A model generated the notes under the pieces. That model was not told where the DNA came from, did no database searches, and saw only the letters and a list, made by a program, of their open reading frames with translations. This document shows positions 23,105 to 36,653 of a stretch of DNA of 64,000 nucleotides, piece after piece; position 1 is the stretch's first letter, and each line of letters opens with the position of its first letter. The DNA is taken from assembly GCF_019578655.1 (NCBI RefSeq), contig NC_063261.1:26639126-26703125 (forward strand). The letters run 5' to 3'. The translations under genes and the position numbers were made by a program. Origin of the DNA: Ricinus communis (Eukaryota; Streptophyta; Magnoliopsida; Malpighiales; Euphorbiaceae).

Positions 23105-24590
23105 AACGTTCAGAGGGTGTTCGATATAGTTGCTGGAGAACAACGGATAGCTTTTCATTTTTTAACAGTTATATCAAAATATTGAAAGAGTATTTGGTTC
23201 AAAAGTTTTATAGAATTGAATAATTATATTAAAGTGTTTAGTAAAGATTAAAGAAATAACAGTTGATAGCTGATTTGGTCTTAATCAGCTCTTGATTGCA
23301 TCGGCTCTATCTCAAAATTTTTTCTTATTACTTAATAGTTGATTTGATTTTTTTATTTATTTAGATATTATTATTTTTAATACAATTTATTAGTAATAAT
23401 TTATTTTAAGTTAATTTCATATAATTAAATTTTTATATTTTATAATAAATAATTATTATTTTAGAATTATTTTTAATAGTTAAATAATTATAATATTTAT
23501 AATTATGGTATTTGAATTAGAAGTTTTTATTAATAAAATTTAAATATAAATTTCTGTTTTTAAAATAATTTTTATAAATATAGTTAATAATAAATATAAT
23601 TGAGTTAAAAAATTAACCATAATATTTTTAATTATTATAAGATATTTTATTAATTTGTATCATTGAATATAATATAATAAAATAAAATATATTTAACGAT
23701 AAACTATACTCACAATGATCATTTAATATAGTAACAACAACCACTAATAACTTTTACAAATAGTTTAGTTTATCGGCTATCAGCTATCAGCCACCAGCTA
23801 CCAACTATCAGCTATCAACTATCAGCCATCAGCTACCAGCTGACTGATCGAAAAGATTAGCCCGATAAATCTCCTTCTAAAGTATGGCGCTTTTTCATTT
23901 GAGATTTTGGAATTGCCCTATTGAGTAATGGAAAGCGGCCTAGTCCCCGAAAATGCCCTTTCGTTTATCTTTGAGGCCGCATTGATGGTACGTAAATGTA
24001 AGGCTTGTTGGAAAACCCGTTCAACTCACCATTCATTAGATAGAGAAGACCACCCGCAGAAGATTATCGATCTAATGGTGACATAGGGCTACCCTCTTTC
24101 GACGACATCTCCATACATATCTATTGGCGGAGGGACTTTGGACTCACCCCAATGAAAAATAGAAGACCATGTTTAGACCGACTTTTAGTTAGAGAGTGGA
24201 GGATAAAAGCTAGCACTAGAGGTCGTTACCCACTTAGTGATAGGTAAAGAGATCTTGCTAGGTATAGGTGATTTTCTTCTAGTATTTCAAGGCTCTTTAT
24301 TTTAGAGGTGCTTTTCTCCTTACAAATACTAATTTAATAGTGAAGTAAATTTATTTATTTTTAATAAAACCATTTTAAAAGAATAATAAATGTGGCACTT
24401 TAATAAAAAAAGAAAAAAAAATTAAATTGATATTTATATTGGCCATTAAACATATAAACAATAACAACTATATCTGATTTTACTAAATATAATTATCAAT
24501 CAGTTATCAGCTACCGGTTATCAGCCATCAACCATTAATAATAACTATTGGTTATCAGCTACCAGTAATAGCTTAGCCAAATGTGCTATC
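23105..24590. mobile_element. Non-autonomous DNA element with CAGCTATCAGCT repeats, interrupted
   Basis: The left end (GGTGTTCGATATAGTTGCTGG) and right end (ending CAGTAATAGCTTAGCCAAATGTGCT) look like inverted termini of the plant element group whose ends read TGTTTGGTT...AGCTG. The stretch 23180-23760 is homologous, phrase by phrase, to 45590-46130. Near 23775-23845 it has a run of degenerate CAGCTATCAGC repeats, which resume at 24494-24560. Between these lies a different, less AT-rich stretch (23868-24297, listed separately), so the element seems to have captured or received an insertion. Superfamily not settled. Confidence 0.6.
23868..24297. other. Less AT-rich insert inside a repeat, possibly organellar or captured DNA
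   Basis: About 430 bp whose base composition and complexity differ sharply from both sides (phrases such as GGAAAGCGGCCTAGTCCCC and TTGAGGCCGCATTGATGG). No open frame with a known domain is visible. The texture is reminiscent of plant mitochondrial DNA, but I cannot name a source gene. Captured host sequence is the alternative. Confidence 0.35.
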
Positions 24591-25080
24591 AATGTTCATT
24601 GGAATTCTTTATTTTGCAAGTATTCAATTTTTTAGAATCATCTTGTGAAATGATTCATTAGTCATGCTACTTTTAGGAAAATGCTAAACATCCCACCAGT
24701 ATTTGTTTCAACTTTTACCCACATAATGTAGCAATATAATAATCTTTACAAAACTACCCTTTAATATAAAACTATTAAGAGATAGTTTAATAAATGTATT
24801 ATATACTAAATCATGTAGGTAAAAGATTTGGACTTAATTATAAAGGTTAAATGACTCAAGTAAATGCAGGCAACAAGGATGAAATGAACAATAGATCTAA
24901 TGCATCAATTAATTAATGTTCAAATCTATTCTAATTGGGTTAGTTAGTAGATGTTAATTTATGATTTACTATAGGTCTAATTACCTAAAATTTAAAAAAC
25001 TTTGCTTTTTCTTTTAACAATTTAGCTAATTCCTTCAGTTTTTTTATTTAAACCCAAACTTTTATTTTTTTAACTGAACT
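24591..25080. other. Intergenic sequence, no gene seen
   Basis: AT-rich, no supported feature. Confidence 0.35.
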
Positions 25081-25965
25081 CATGCATTCAAACACATTTA
25101 AAATATAGCTCAAAGAGTTTGTACTAAATGCTTTCTAAGAGTCTAGCTTGAATAGAACATCTTTTTCATTTTATCTTTTCAAATAATCGATGACTTCCCT
25201 AGTAATTAATATCTCATCCAATATTTATCTACCATTGGGGAAGACAAATTGCCTTTCGACAATGACAGATCCTATTATAATACATAGTCGAAAAGATAGC
25301 ATATTTTTTAGCACAAGGGTATGGTATAAGATTTCACGCTCCAACTCCCACAATTTTAGATTTGGAAACTTATTCAATGGTTCCATTAATACCTAATCGA
25401 GCTGCTTTTGCATTTATTGTTCATCTGAGTGAATTTTCTACCATAAAGGAAAATGTCAACTAACCTGCCTCTAACAACGAAGTTGTTGAATGAGTTTATA
25501 TCAAATATGGATCCATTCCATGAACTTTTTTCCTAAATATGTAAAACTTCATTAAAGTCGCCCACAACTAGCTAAGATGCAGACACAAATTGTTTAGTCG
25601 CCAATAGAGATTACCACAATTCGTTCCTATCTACTTTTCTGGAAGGACTATGAATAAGAGAGATAGAATAATAAAAGGCGCTTGAAATCTATTTGTCTAA
25701 AGTGATACAATTGCTACCTAAAAAAAATTTATCATAAGAGAAGACCGAATTTAACCAAGAAACTAGAATTCCTCCTGCGTTGTTTACAATATCGATAGAA
25801 CACCAACTAATATATCTATTTTTCTTAATTGAATTAAACTGTCTCAACTATAATAAGTATTTTGACTTATTTTTACTAAGATTCATTTCTTTACTACTAT
25901 TATCTTGGCCTTGGCATAGAGGCCCTTTACATTCCATGACAATATTATTATGGGTCAATGTTAGG
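25081..25965 (-). pseudogene. LINE ORF2 endonuclease domain remnant
   Basis: Read on the minus strand from about 25965 downward, with several frame changes, the sequence gives the standard apurinic-endonuclease order of a plant L1-like LINE: an N-terminal W-N-V-K-G-L block, a GGILVSW block near 25765, a VGDFNEVL block at about 25548-25568, and then a FDINSFNNF-like block near 25490. It stops before any reverse transcriptase block and is riddled with stops, so it is a 5' fragment of a dead element. It abuts the gypsy element that starts at 26370. Confidence 0.7.
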
Positions 25966-26369
25966 ATGCATATCTTTCTATCTAGCCCTTTTGTCCTCTT
26001 TAAAGGTGCACAGATGGTTGATAAGCTCCTCTTCATTTCCTTTGCATTTAGACCAACCGATTTTTCTAATTCCTAGGTGTTTCTAGCTTTACAGAGAAAA
26101 CCTGACTCTCTTGGCAGCTCCCTTTATCTTTTCTAATGATGATTAGAGTTGTTAAAAAGAAAATGCTTAAAGTTAATTTTCTTAAAACAGATGGTTTTGG
26201 CCTTTTAGTATTTGCCACAAGAAAATTTGATGCAGCGTGTAGCATAGATTTAATGTGCACTCAATGCTAGATGAAAACACAAAGAAAATAAGCTTCTAAT
26301 TTCAAAAAACTCAAGAATAATTTGAGAGAAATTTCAAAAGAATTGATTTGATAAAAAAAAAAAATAATA
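25966..26369. other. Spacer between LINE remnant and gypsy element
   Basis: No gene. The part from 26220 to 26369 could be an extension of the 3' LTR of the neighbouring gypsy element that is missing in its other LTR; I could not decide this by eye. Confidence 0.3.
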
Positions 26370-26631
26370 AGTTATTAACAAAATAAATAATCAAAGTATT
26401 TAGAGTGCCCCAACTCTAATGACACTCTTATAAATAATAAACCAAATAACTAAAGAATTAAATTCCTAATAGAATTAAAAATCACCATAAAATATCCTAT
26501 TCCGGGCTCTAACCGGTGGTTTAAATGACCGATTAAGTTCATGTAAACCCATCCACACAATCCTTTACTAGTTCTTCAACCGGCAATTTGTGCTTGGGTG
26601 GCTTATCATTGGTTGAACCACCGATTAGGCA
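26370..26631 (-). repeat. 3' LTR of the gypsy element
   Basis: Direct-repeat partner of 29757-30024. Its high-coordinate end (…TTAGGCA on plus, so TGCCTAA on minus) sits beside a purine-rich tract. The low-coordinate limit is where similarity to the other LTR fades and is approximate. Confidence 0.75.
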
Positions 26632-27288
26632 CTGTCCCCTATCAGTCACCTCCATTTGATGAAAACTCGACCTCAAATTTGGTTCTTCATAAGGTAGCTT
26701 GACATCGAGAAAGAACAATGATAAATCCTAAACATTAAAGGTCTTGAAAATATTCAACCAATTTGGCAATTCACCATATAAGCATTACCATTGATCTTAA
26801 TAACCATACTTCTTTGGCTTCAACTTGTTCGAATGGCTTATCAGTATACGTTATGCTCCTATGCCTATTAGCTACTGCTTTGTACTTGCATTAACTTTCT
26901 CAATCTTGTGCTTCACACCCTCTTACACCGATTGAATCTACTCTGTTAATTGCTTAGCTACAACACTAACTCAAAAACTTTGGGTAGCTTCACCATATCT
27001 AAAGCATGATTAGAAGCTTTCATATAAATAATAGAAAATGGTAATCTACTTGTGGAACTATGAACAATATTATTATAAGCAAACTATACCTGTGCAATAG
27101 CAAAATCCCACTGTTACAGTCTAGTACTTCAAATACTTCAAATCAAATTGCCCAAAGTCCAATTCACTACTTCAATTTCCTCTAAAAGTAACTCATGAAT
27201 TTAGTATCACAAGCAGATGTAATGGTCTTCAGCACTTCGTGTAGCCTGACAAACTCCTTGAAAAACAATTTGGATATAAAAATAGCAT

Positions 27289-28990
27289 CTACAGTCTTAT
27301 GGCATGGAAGAAATGTGCCATCTTCGAGAACTTTTCAACTATAACAAAAATAGAATCTATGCCTCGTTGGTTTCGAGGTAAGGCCAACACAAAATCCATG
27401 GACAAGTCCTTCCAAATAGCACTAGGCATTGGCAATGGTGTATAAAGTCCTGCATTGCTTGATTGTTCCTTCGATGATTGACTTATAAAACACCTAGAAA
27501 TAGTGGCATTGACATCATCCCACAATTTAAGCTGATGATACAGTCACTTGACAGTTATAACTATTTTATCTTTATTCAAATGCCCAACTAATCCTCCACT
27601 ATGCAAGTATAGAATAATCTTCTTACGAAAGGATGTGCAAGAAATACACAACTAATTCCTTTTCATAAGAACACTATCATGTACATAACAATCTCCCAAT
27701 GGGACGTTAGACTTGCATTCCTCCCATACATTCTTAAAATCCACATCTCTTGCATACAAATCTTTCAAGCCTTCAAAGCCAACTATTTCTACATTAAGAG
27801 TCTTGAGTAATGTCACACGCCTGCTCAACGCATCTGCTACCTTATTTTTTTACCCTGCTTTATGCATAATCTTATACGAGTATTTATCAATAAAAGTATA
27901 CCATCTAGCACGTATATCACCCCTTATCTGCATTTGACTACTCATAAACTTAAGAGCTTGGTGATTAATATATAGAACAAGCTCTTTAGTAATCAAATAT
28001 GCTCCCATATTTTCAGAGCTCGCATCACAACATAAAACTCCTTGTCATAAGTAGATCATTTCTTTTTAGCCTCACGCAACTTCTTATTAAAGAAAGTTAT
28101 AAGACACTTCTCTTGAGATAAAAAAACAAATACCCATACCACTTGCATCACATTCTATCTCAAACAACTTATTAAAATCAAGTAAAGCTAATACAAGTAC
28201 ATAATTTTTCTTTGGTCAAAGCAAAACTTGTTTCTTGATCATTACCCCTAAAATTTACCCTTCTTTAAACACTTAGTAACAGGTGCAACAATACTAGTAA
28301 AGTGTTTTGTGAAGCGCCTATAAAAAGTGGCTAACCTATGAAAACTCCTCATATCACCCACATTCTTAGGAGTAGGCCACTCTCTAATAGCTCTCACTTT
28401 TTTATTATCTACCTTAACCCCATATTTACTAATCACAAGATCCAAAAAAAATAAATTCTCACTCATAAGATACACTTCTTCAAATTAGCATAGATTTTAT
28501 TCTTCCTCAACATAAGCAAAACCTCTATAATATGATTAATATATTCACTAATAGATTTACTGTAAATCATGATATCATCAAAATACACCACAACTAAACT
28601 ACCAATTAAAGGACATAATATCTTAATTATTAATCTCATGAAGGTACTTGGACTATTAGTTAGTCCAAAGAGAATGACTAACCATTCAGACAAACCATCT
28701 TATATTGAAAGTCATTTTCCACTCATCTTTAAGACAAATTCTAATTTGATGGTAATCACTTCTAAGATCCATCTTTGTGAACACTAAAACTCAATTTAGT
28801 TGATCAAGCTTGTCATCCAATCTTAGAATTAAAAATTTGTATCCAATAGTGATCTTGTCGGTTGCCTTACTATCAACACACATCCTCCAGCTTCCATCTT
28901 TCTTTGGCATCAACAATGGTTGAATTACATATGGGCTCATGCTAACTTGGACATGTCTCTTCTTCAATAGCTCTTCTACCTTTTCCTTTA
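27289..28990 (-). pseudogene. Gypsy pol remnant (reverse transcriptase, RNase H, integrase)
   Basis: From high to low coordinate on the minus strand: an RT start with MPKKDGSWRMCVD-like text near 28915-28870; the RT core at 28693-28463 with FGLTNSPSTF and the catalytic YFDD at about 28574-28585; the thumb at 28475-28248 ([13 protein letters not shown], then FYRRF); RNase H text about 28230-27850, with YTDHQ-like blocks blurred by changes; and integrase at 27525-27289 with GLYTPLPMPSAIWKDLSMDF followed by [19 protein letters not shown]. Stop codons and frame changes separate all blocks. The integrase core text resembles chromovirus-type plant gypsy elements, which is an inference. Confidence 0.85.
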
Positions 28991-29544
28991 AGATATTATT
29001 TTGTAGTGTAGTATATTAGGTAGACTAGCACCTGACACTAAGTTAATACGATACTGAATATCCTACATAGGAGGTAAACCATCAGCAAATCTTCAGGCAC
29101 CAAATTACTAAATTCTTCCAGCAACTCTTACACCTCTACTAGATCTTATACTTCTAGTGGCTCATATATAATTTTCCTCTTTACAATCAATAAGTGAACC
29201 TCTTTCGACTTCTTACTATCCTCCACAAACTCACCATGTATTTTTTATAAAGTCAGAAAGTTCCTTCCTTTCACTTTAGAAGCTTTAGGTTGGTTCTATT
29301 CTAACATTCACAAAAGAGTATAATGCACCCCATCTTTCTCTAATTGATAAGTATTCTTCCTACTCAAATATTTGGTATCGGCATCAAGTTGTTAAGGCTG
29401 TCTAAACAAAATATGGCAAGTATCCATATCAACCACATCATAATACATTTCATCAACATAATTTTCCTAAATATCTTCTCCCTTGTCATACCCACCATCT
29501 GAATCATAAATTACATCTTTCTCATAATTCTCAGAGTCCTTTTA

Positions 29545-29600
29545 CACCAAAATCATTATTTTTCTCTTTGGACACTCATTCGATTTATGCCTAGGCTTCA
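29545..29600 (-). pseudogene. Gypsy gag zinc-knuckle remnant
   Basis: Minus-strand translation gives KCLKPRHKSNECPKRK, a CX2CX4HX4C-type knuckle whose first Cys position is now a Tyr/stop region. It marks the end of gag, close to the 5' LTR, and shows that most of gag is missing. Confidence 0.6.
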
Positions 29601-29756
29601 AACATTTCAAGTATTAAAATGGAGCAAGTTTAGTATAAGGATTATTAGATTTTTTAGCATTAGTGTTACCTCTTATCTTAGTGGTGGTGTTATTATCTGC
29701 TCATTACACCATCTTCTTTTTGTCAACACTTGTTGTTCTATTATCGCCTCCACCAT

Positions 29757-30024
29757 ATAAATAAATTATAAAAGAATTTATAGTGCCCAAACTCTAATTA
29801 CACTATTATAAATAATAAACCAAATAACTAAGAAATTAAAGTCTAATCAGAATTTAATAAAACACCACAAAATATCCTATTTTGGAGTCTAACCGGTGGT
29901 TTAAAGGACCGGTTAAAGAACCGTTAAGTTGACAAAAAAAAAATCATTTGTATAGTCCCTAACCGATTCTTCAACTGGCAGTTTGTGCTTGGGTGGCTTA
30001 TCATCGGTTGAAGCACTATCGCCA
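29757..30024 (-). repeat. 5' LTR of the gypsy element
   Basis: Direct-repeat partner of 26370-26631. On the minus strand the LTR is followed by TGGTGGAGGCGATAATAG, which begins TGG as a primer-binding site would, but I could not assign a tRNA. Confidence 0.7.
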
Positions 30025-30435
30025 TTAAAGTTATTTTGAGAAGAAAATCAAAAGTTCGAAAACCTTTTTGCAAAAGTTGAAACAATTGCTAGATTTAATA
30101 AAAAGTAAAAAATTCATGAGCCTTTATTATATTATATATACTAATTGATATCGAGCAGCTTCACAAAGGTAACTAATTTTTTAGGATATTCCTATATACA
30201 TTAAAACCTTCTTATAGTCATGTATTTGAAACTAAATAAAAACTATGACTATGAAGAGATTATAATTTAATGGAGGTTGACCATTAAATTTTTTTTTTTG
30301 ACTTAAAACTTAATTTTGTTGGTAAAATTATAGTAACTAGAAATAAGATACATTAATATCTTGTCATATAATACCAATAAGATTGATGAGACAAAATAAT
30401 AATACAGCAAGATAAAATATAGCATAACATAATAC

Positions 30436-30499
<64 letters not shown>

Positions 30500-32119
30500 T
30501 ACTATATAGATGAATATTCTCTTAAGATATGAGTTAAAAAATTATAACTTATTATAATATAAAATTTATTTTCATTTATTACTAACTCAAATTGGAATCA
30601 ATTTTTTTTTACTATATAAAGTCTATTCTTATGTAAAATGCCACTATAAAGTTTATTCTTATATAAAATATCACTATTGAGATGTTTTACTATATATATA
30701 TATATATATAATATGAATGAGTATCCCAAAAGAAATCCTATAAGAACACAATAACGGTGGTATTTAAAATGGATGAAAAATTAGACAAATTTTAATATGG
30801 AGCAACATCCTGCGAGCAATCTGCATTCAAATGGATCGTCTAAGAAAAATATGGTGTAAAAGTTATCAAGAAATTACAAAGAAAGACGACATTAAAATGT
30901 TGATAGGGTTTTGTAGGAGCTGTCATTAGTACATGCAAATTAGTTGATTTTTGTGACAAAATGGTAAGGAAATGGTTGAAACACGAACACAGCTGTTATA
31001 TTTTCCATTAAATAATTAAAATTTATGTGACCATACACATTATGCGTGCTTGCTTGTCAATTTTGACCTATAAGTCAAGTAATTTGACTATTTTATTTTT
31101 TGACCAGTCACATTCTTTCCAAATTAGCCAGCTAAATTTCACACTTGCGGTTGATTTTTTTCACATTCTAATGTACACGAAGATTTCTTGCGTTATTTTG
31201 ATTGGCCATTTATCTTTCGTGCTGTGGCATTATTAATATATTTGAATATTTTTATAAATGATGCCATAGAAAGAGTCTATCTAATATCATAAATTTGGTT
31301 TTTACCTATTCAAATCGCACATCACAATTTTTATTGAATCATCCGAAAAAACAATTCTAATAATTTTTTAAAAAAAATTTAAAATTGAGCAGTTAATAAT
31401 TATGATAAAATATATAGGTAAATATAAACAATCATGACCATAGATTAACATAAAAAAAATCGAATATGAAATCTTATTCAAATCAATATATAATTACTAT
31501 TAGACTATGTTTGTGGATACAGAAATAATTTTTTTTTTTTAAAAGAAGAAAAACCCATTGTGCAAACTATGTAGGTAAAAGCTTTTGAGACATGGATTGT
31601 GCAATATCGACATCAAACTGCCAGTTTTGGTACGAAATTGGATTGAAATTAAATAAGTTTATTTGAATAAGACTAAATCTAAAAGTTTGGTTCTTAAAAG
31701 AAGAGACATGTTACTGTTCGTTCCCCTTCAAGACTGTTCATTTGATAGTGCTGTTCTTTTAGCGGTCCATATATGAGTTAGACTTTCCACTATTCTTATT
31801 CTCCTCTTTAAGAAAGAAACAGAAAAAATGGAAACCATCTAATGTAACCCATAAACCAAAAGAATTAAGATAAATAATTAACCAAATTATATGTCAAAGT
31901 GCATGCCAGAAAAAAGATGCAACAAATAAAAAATAAAATTGTAGACTTATAAAAGTATCGATTATTGTTAACTAGTATGTGATTTTATTTCTACTTTTTT
32001 TTAAAAAGAATTTGTAAAAATTAATTAGTTTAATGACTTTTGTCTTGATATTTTGAAGACTCTATAATCTAAACATATCTTTTCTTGTTTATTAAAAGAA
32101 ATTTAAAATGCCACTACTT

Positions 32120-32150
<31 letters not shown>

Positions 32151-34248
32151 TCAATATAAATATATGTGAAAGCAATAACTTTCGATGACCTCAAACCATA
32201 AATCGTTCGGCCTATTAAGAAAGTTTGAAATTGTTATGGTTATATTATAATTAAATATTTAAATATAAAAATAGGTAATATTTTCTAAAATATTTCAAAT
32301 AGTAAAGATTAATCTACAGGTCATTTTCTGCATGTATCTAAACAACTGAAATATGATTCATTTCAATAAGAAATAAGTTATTTTCCGCAAAGCAAAGGGA
32401 CCTAATAAGCCTGTGAAAAAATAAAAAGTTTGTGCTTGTAGTGAAAACATATATGTAATGGTTTGGAGTGAATTACAATTGAACATTTTGACATTTATTT
32501 TATTTAGTTTAATCTAAATATAATTTTATTGTATGTATGTGATATTATATTAACATGTGACCCTAAATAGGGCATATATTTTTTAGAAGACAATAAATAA
32601 ATAAAATAAATATATACATATATTAAAAAATTTCTATAATAATATTCTATATAGGAATAATTTTTATATGATTACAAAATTCGAGTTCTAATTTGAACAA
32701 TTGTAAATATAAATAAACTTTATATTATAATAAATATAAATATTTTAAATCTCGTCTTAACAAAAATATTTTATCAAATGAACTTATGTTATGTTTCGTC
32801 TTACTATATTATTATTGTATTTTATCAAATTTTATTTATATAATATTATAAAATATTAATATATTTTATTAATAGTTGCTATCATTTTACTAAATATAAT
32901 TAAGTATTAAGTCACCAAAAAGATTTAATATTTAAATTTTTATTAAATTATAACATCTCATAATTATAATTTTTTTTTATCCAATTGTATTATATATATA
33001 TAAAGAGAGAGAGATTCAGATTCTCCCCTTAGCTTAGAACATAAATAAAGAGAAAGAGAAAACTCTGAAAGGAAAGAAGTGAAGCCGACAACAACATCTT
33101 ATGTTGTTTTGCTTCCAAATCAAGACACACATGTGGGGTGCACGTGATTTGATTAAAGTTCCTCAAGTTACAACTTATTACGCGTTTCTTGTCCCCATTT
33201 CTTTTCGCCTTCTTTTTTTTTTCTCTTACTTTCTTCCCATTTATTATTACACTCAAAACACAAGGGTAGAGGTGTGAATTTTATGTTTATTTAATTTCCT
33301 CTCCTAATGCGACTTTTATTTTTCTACCGTTTTAAATAATCTTTTTTAGCCCAATATAACTTTAGTCATTTTAAAAAATTAAAATTTAAATCTGGTAGTT
33401 TATGTTTTGATCCTTTTTACTAATCAATCTCCAACAAGATTCCATATATAATAGTTATCCAATAAAGTTCTCAAACTATTAAATCAAAGTTTGTTGATTG
33501 GTTAAATTTAAAATATTGATGTAATGATTGATATATTGTACTATATAATGCGATAAAATGTCATGTCTGAGATCTTTACTTTTGATTTTATTATTAATTG
33601 CATTATGAAGAGGAATCCAAGAATAGTTAATTTCCAATTCTCTTGGGATTTCTCATAAAATAAATAACTTTAAATAATTAATTCTTTACAATTTGCTTTA
33701 AGAAAGTGAGACCCAGTTTCGAAGGCTTGTTGATGGACAATTACCCAGCATAATCATTGAAAAGAGTGATTCAAGTTAGGTTATATATTGGGAGAATTGT
33801 ATTTTTAAGCTTTTAGATATTTAAATTTTATTTTATCATTTCTTTAATTTTTATTTTATATTATTAACTTATATTTTTATTTATTTTATACAATAACTCA
33901 ATAAAATAATTATAAATTTTATAAAATTATATATAAATTTTTTTTTGATCAAATAAAAATAAAATTATAAAAATTTAATAAAAGAATTCAAGAATTTAAC
34001 AATAAATTTTACCTAAAATTTAGAAACAAAGACAAAAACTACCTAAATAACAGATGATATGAAATTAGCATATTCCATAGTTTTCACTCATAATACTATA
34101 TATATATATTTGGATTCGTTAGTCCTTTTCTTTTTCTACAATTACAACTTTTACAAGAAAGAGAAAAAAGGGTGAGTCTCATAAACGACTCACACCAGGT
34201 CACAAACTCTCCAAGCTATAAATTTAATGGTTTTAAATTTATTAATTT
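30025..34248. other. AT-rich intergenic region with TA microsatellites
   Basis: A long (TA)n run covers about 30442-30495, a shorter one about 30690-30711, and poly-A lies at about 32121-32146. Short open frames (31027-31236, 33029-33256) have no recognisable domain. I see no gene. Confidence 0.45.
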
Positions 34249-34970
34249 ATTAGTCATTTATTCGTCCATTGCACTATTATTATTATGATTTTAATTATAA
34301 GATTAAATTAATAAATATAATTAAATAAAAATTTTTATATTTAATATAAATTTATAAATTTTTAAAAATAATAGCAAATTAACTATTTTTAAATGTCTTT
34401 AAATTTTTAGAATTTTACAATCTTATTAACACAATTGGGTAAAAATTATTTTAAAACTTATTTATTAATTAATTTTAATATTATATAAATTAATATATCA
34501 ATATAATTGATGCTACTACTTTTTAAGACTAAAAATTTATTATAAAATTAAAAATTAATTTATTGTTGAATATAATATTAAAAATATAACTTAAGATGTT
34601 ATCTTTTAAAATTAGAATTATAATCTAATTATAAAATTAATTTATCAGTGAATATATAATATTAAAATATAATTAATATATTATTTTTAATATAGAACTA
34701 ATATCATTATCTCGTTGGAGGATTATTTATTAGTTAATATGATATTAAAATATAATTAATATACTATTTATTAGACTAGAGTTATTGTTTAATTAGAAAT
34801 GTAATTTATGATTCAATAGATTAATACATAAATTATAAAATTACACATAAACTTGAATCTCATGTGTCAAAAATAACTATACATTTCAAAATAAAAATTT
34901 TACGGGTCAAAAATTAAATATACATGTCAAAAAAAATTTAGGTCTTAGAAATTAATAGATACTAGTCGTT
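34249..34970 (-). mobile_element. AT-rich Helitron-like repeat, copy B
   Basis: It starts ATTAGTCATTTATTCGTCCATTG and ends with the same TGTGTCAAAAATAACT / GGGTCAAAAATTAAAT / TAGGTCTTAGAAATTAATAG block (34850-34968) seen in copies A and C. It lies head-to-tail against copy C. Confidence 0.5.
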
Positions 34971-36110
34971 TACTCATACGTTGCACGGCTGTTATTACTA
35001 TTTTGATTATAAAATCAAATTGATAAATACAATTTAATAAAATTTTAAATATTTAATTTTAATTTTAAAAATAATAGCACATTACTATTTTAGATATTCT
35101 TAATTCTAAAATTTTATTAATAAAATAATATAAAAGTTAATTTAAAAATAATTTATTAATTAATTTTAATGTAATATAAAATTAATAAATCGATATAATT
35201 GATATTATTATTATTTATGATAAAAATTTATCATATAATTAAAAATTAATTTATTATTATATATAATATTAAAATATAATTTAAAAGGTTATTTTCTAAA
35301 ATTAAAATTATTATTTAATTATAAAACTATGTATAAGTTATATAATATTAAAATATGATTAATATGTTATTTTTAAAAATAGAATTAGCATTATTATATA
35401 ACTAAAAAATAATTTATTAATTAATATAATATTAAAATATAATAATATATTATTTATTAAAATTAAAAAATTTGATTTGTACATGTCTTTGTAAAACAAT
35501 TTGTTTGCACGAAATAAAGGTTATCAGTTTACTTTTTTCCCTTTTTACACTTTGGTAGCAAAATGAATGAGGATGTATTCTTACTTTTTCAAGCTACATC
35601 ATATGTAGCATTTAATTTATTTATTAACAAATTAAATTGTCTTTTTATCTATGTATATGTTTGTTTAAAAAATATAATATAATAAAATAATAATTATTTT
35701 TTAGGATTAAAATTTATTATATAATTAAGAATTAATTTGTTATTGCATAAAATGTTATTTCTTAACATTAGGATTGTTGTGTAGTTATACTTAATTTATT
35801 AATTAATATAATATTAAAATATAATTAATGTCTTATTTTTTAAAATAGAATTAGTATTATTATATGATTATGAAACTATTTATTAGTTAATATAATATTA
35901 AAATATAATTAATATAATATTTTTTAGGATTAGAGTCAGTGTTTAATTATAAATTTAATTTATGAATCAATAAATTAATAAAAAAATTATGATATTACAC
36001 ATAAGCTTAAACACGTGTATCAAAAGTAAATACACATTTCAAAATAAAATCCTATGTATCAAAAATTAAATATACATGTCAAAATAATTTAAGTCTTAAG
36101 AAAAAAAATA
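34971..36110 (-). mobile_element. AT-rich Helitron-like repeat, copy C
   Basis: It begins ACTAGTCGTTTACTCATACG directly at the end of copy B. On the minus strand this reads as CCGTGCAACG, then about ten bases, then ACTAGT, close to the 3' terminus of plant Helitrons. The closing phrase block is at 36000-36110. An internal partial repeat continues at 36111-36560 with another closing block at 36465-36545. Confidence 0.5.
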
Positions 36111-36595
36111 TAATATTACATCAATTAACATATTAATATAATTGATATTACTAATTTTTAAGATTAAAAATTTATCATATAATTATAAATTTAATTTATT
36201 ATTAAATATAATATTAAAATATAATTTAAAATATAATTTTATTAGTTAGGATTATTATTTAATTGTAAAACTATTATTAGTGTAATATTAAAATATAATT
36301 AATACACTATTTCTTGTGACAAAATTAATATCATTATCTGACTAGGAAACTATTTATTAATTAGTATAACATTAAAATATAATTTATATGCCTTTTTTAG
36401 GATTAGAATCAATGTTTAATTAAAAATGTAATTATGAATCAATAAAGTAAAAGAAAAAATTATAAAATTACACATAAGTTTGAATCTTATGTGTCAAAAG
36501 TAAGTATATATGTCAAAATAAAAATTTTATATGTCAAAATTAAATGTAAATATTAATATATATATAAAAATAAATTACAATGAAAATATCAACTG

Positions 36596-36653
<58 letters not shown>

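Larger units (their letters stand above)
26370..30024 (-). mobile_element. Decayed Ty3/gypsy retrotransposon with two LTRs
   Basis: Minus-oriented element. The direct repeats 26370-26631 and 29757-30024 are its LTRs: both contain ACTCTAA, AATAATAAACCAAATAACTA, AAAATATCCTA, TCTAACCGGTGGTTTAAA and TTTGTGCTTGGGTGGCTTATC. Next to the 3' LTR, on the minus strand, AGGGGACAG precedes TGCC, which fits a polypurine tract and LTR start. Inside, in the order expected for a minus-strand gypsy element, are a CCHC knuckle (about 29600-29545), reverse transcriptase, RNase H and integrase remnants. The internal region is only about 3.1 kb, so gag and protease are largely deleted. No target duplication was established. 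Confidence 0.85.

Noticed and set aside
23775..23850. CRISPR-like array (CAGCTATCAGC repeats)
   Set aside because: The units are short, degenerate and without unique spacers; they are subterminal repeats of a DNA transposon.
25190..25396. Plus-strand 68-codon frame
   Set aside because: It is the antisense of a decayed LINE endonuclease domain.
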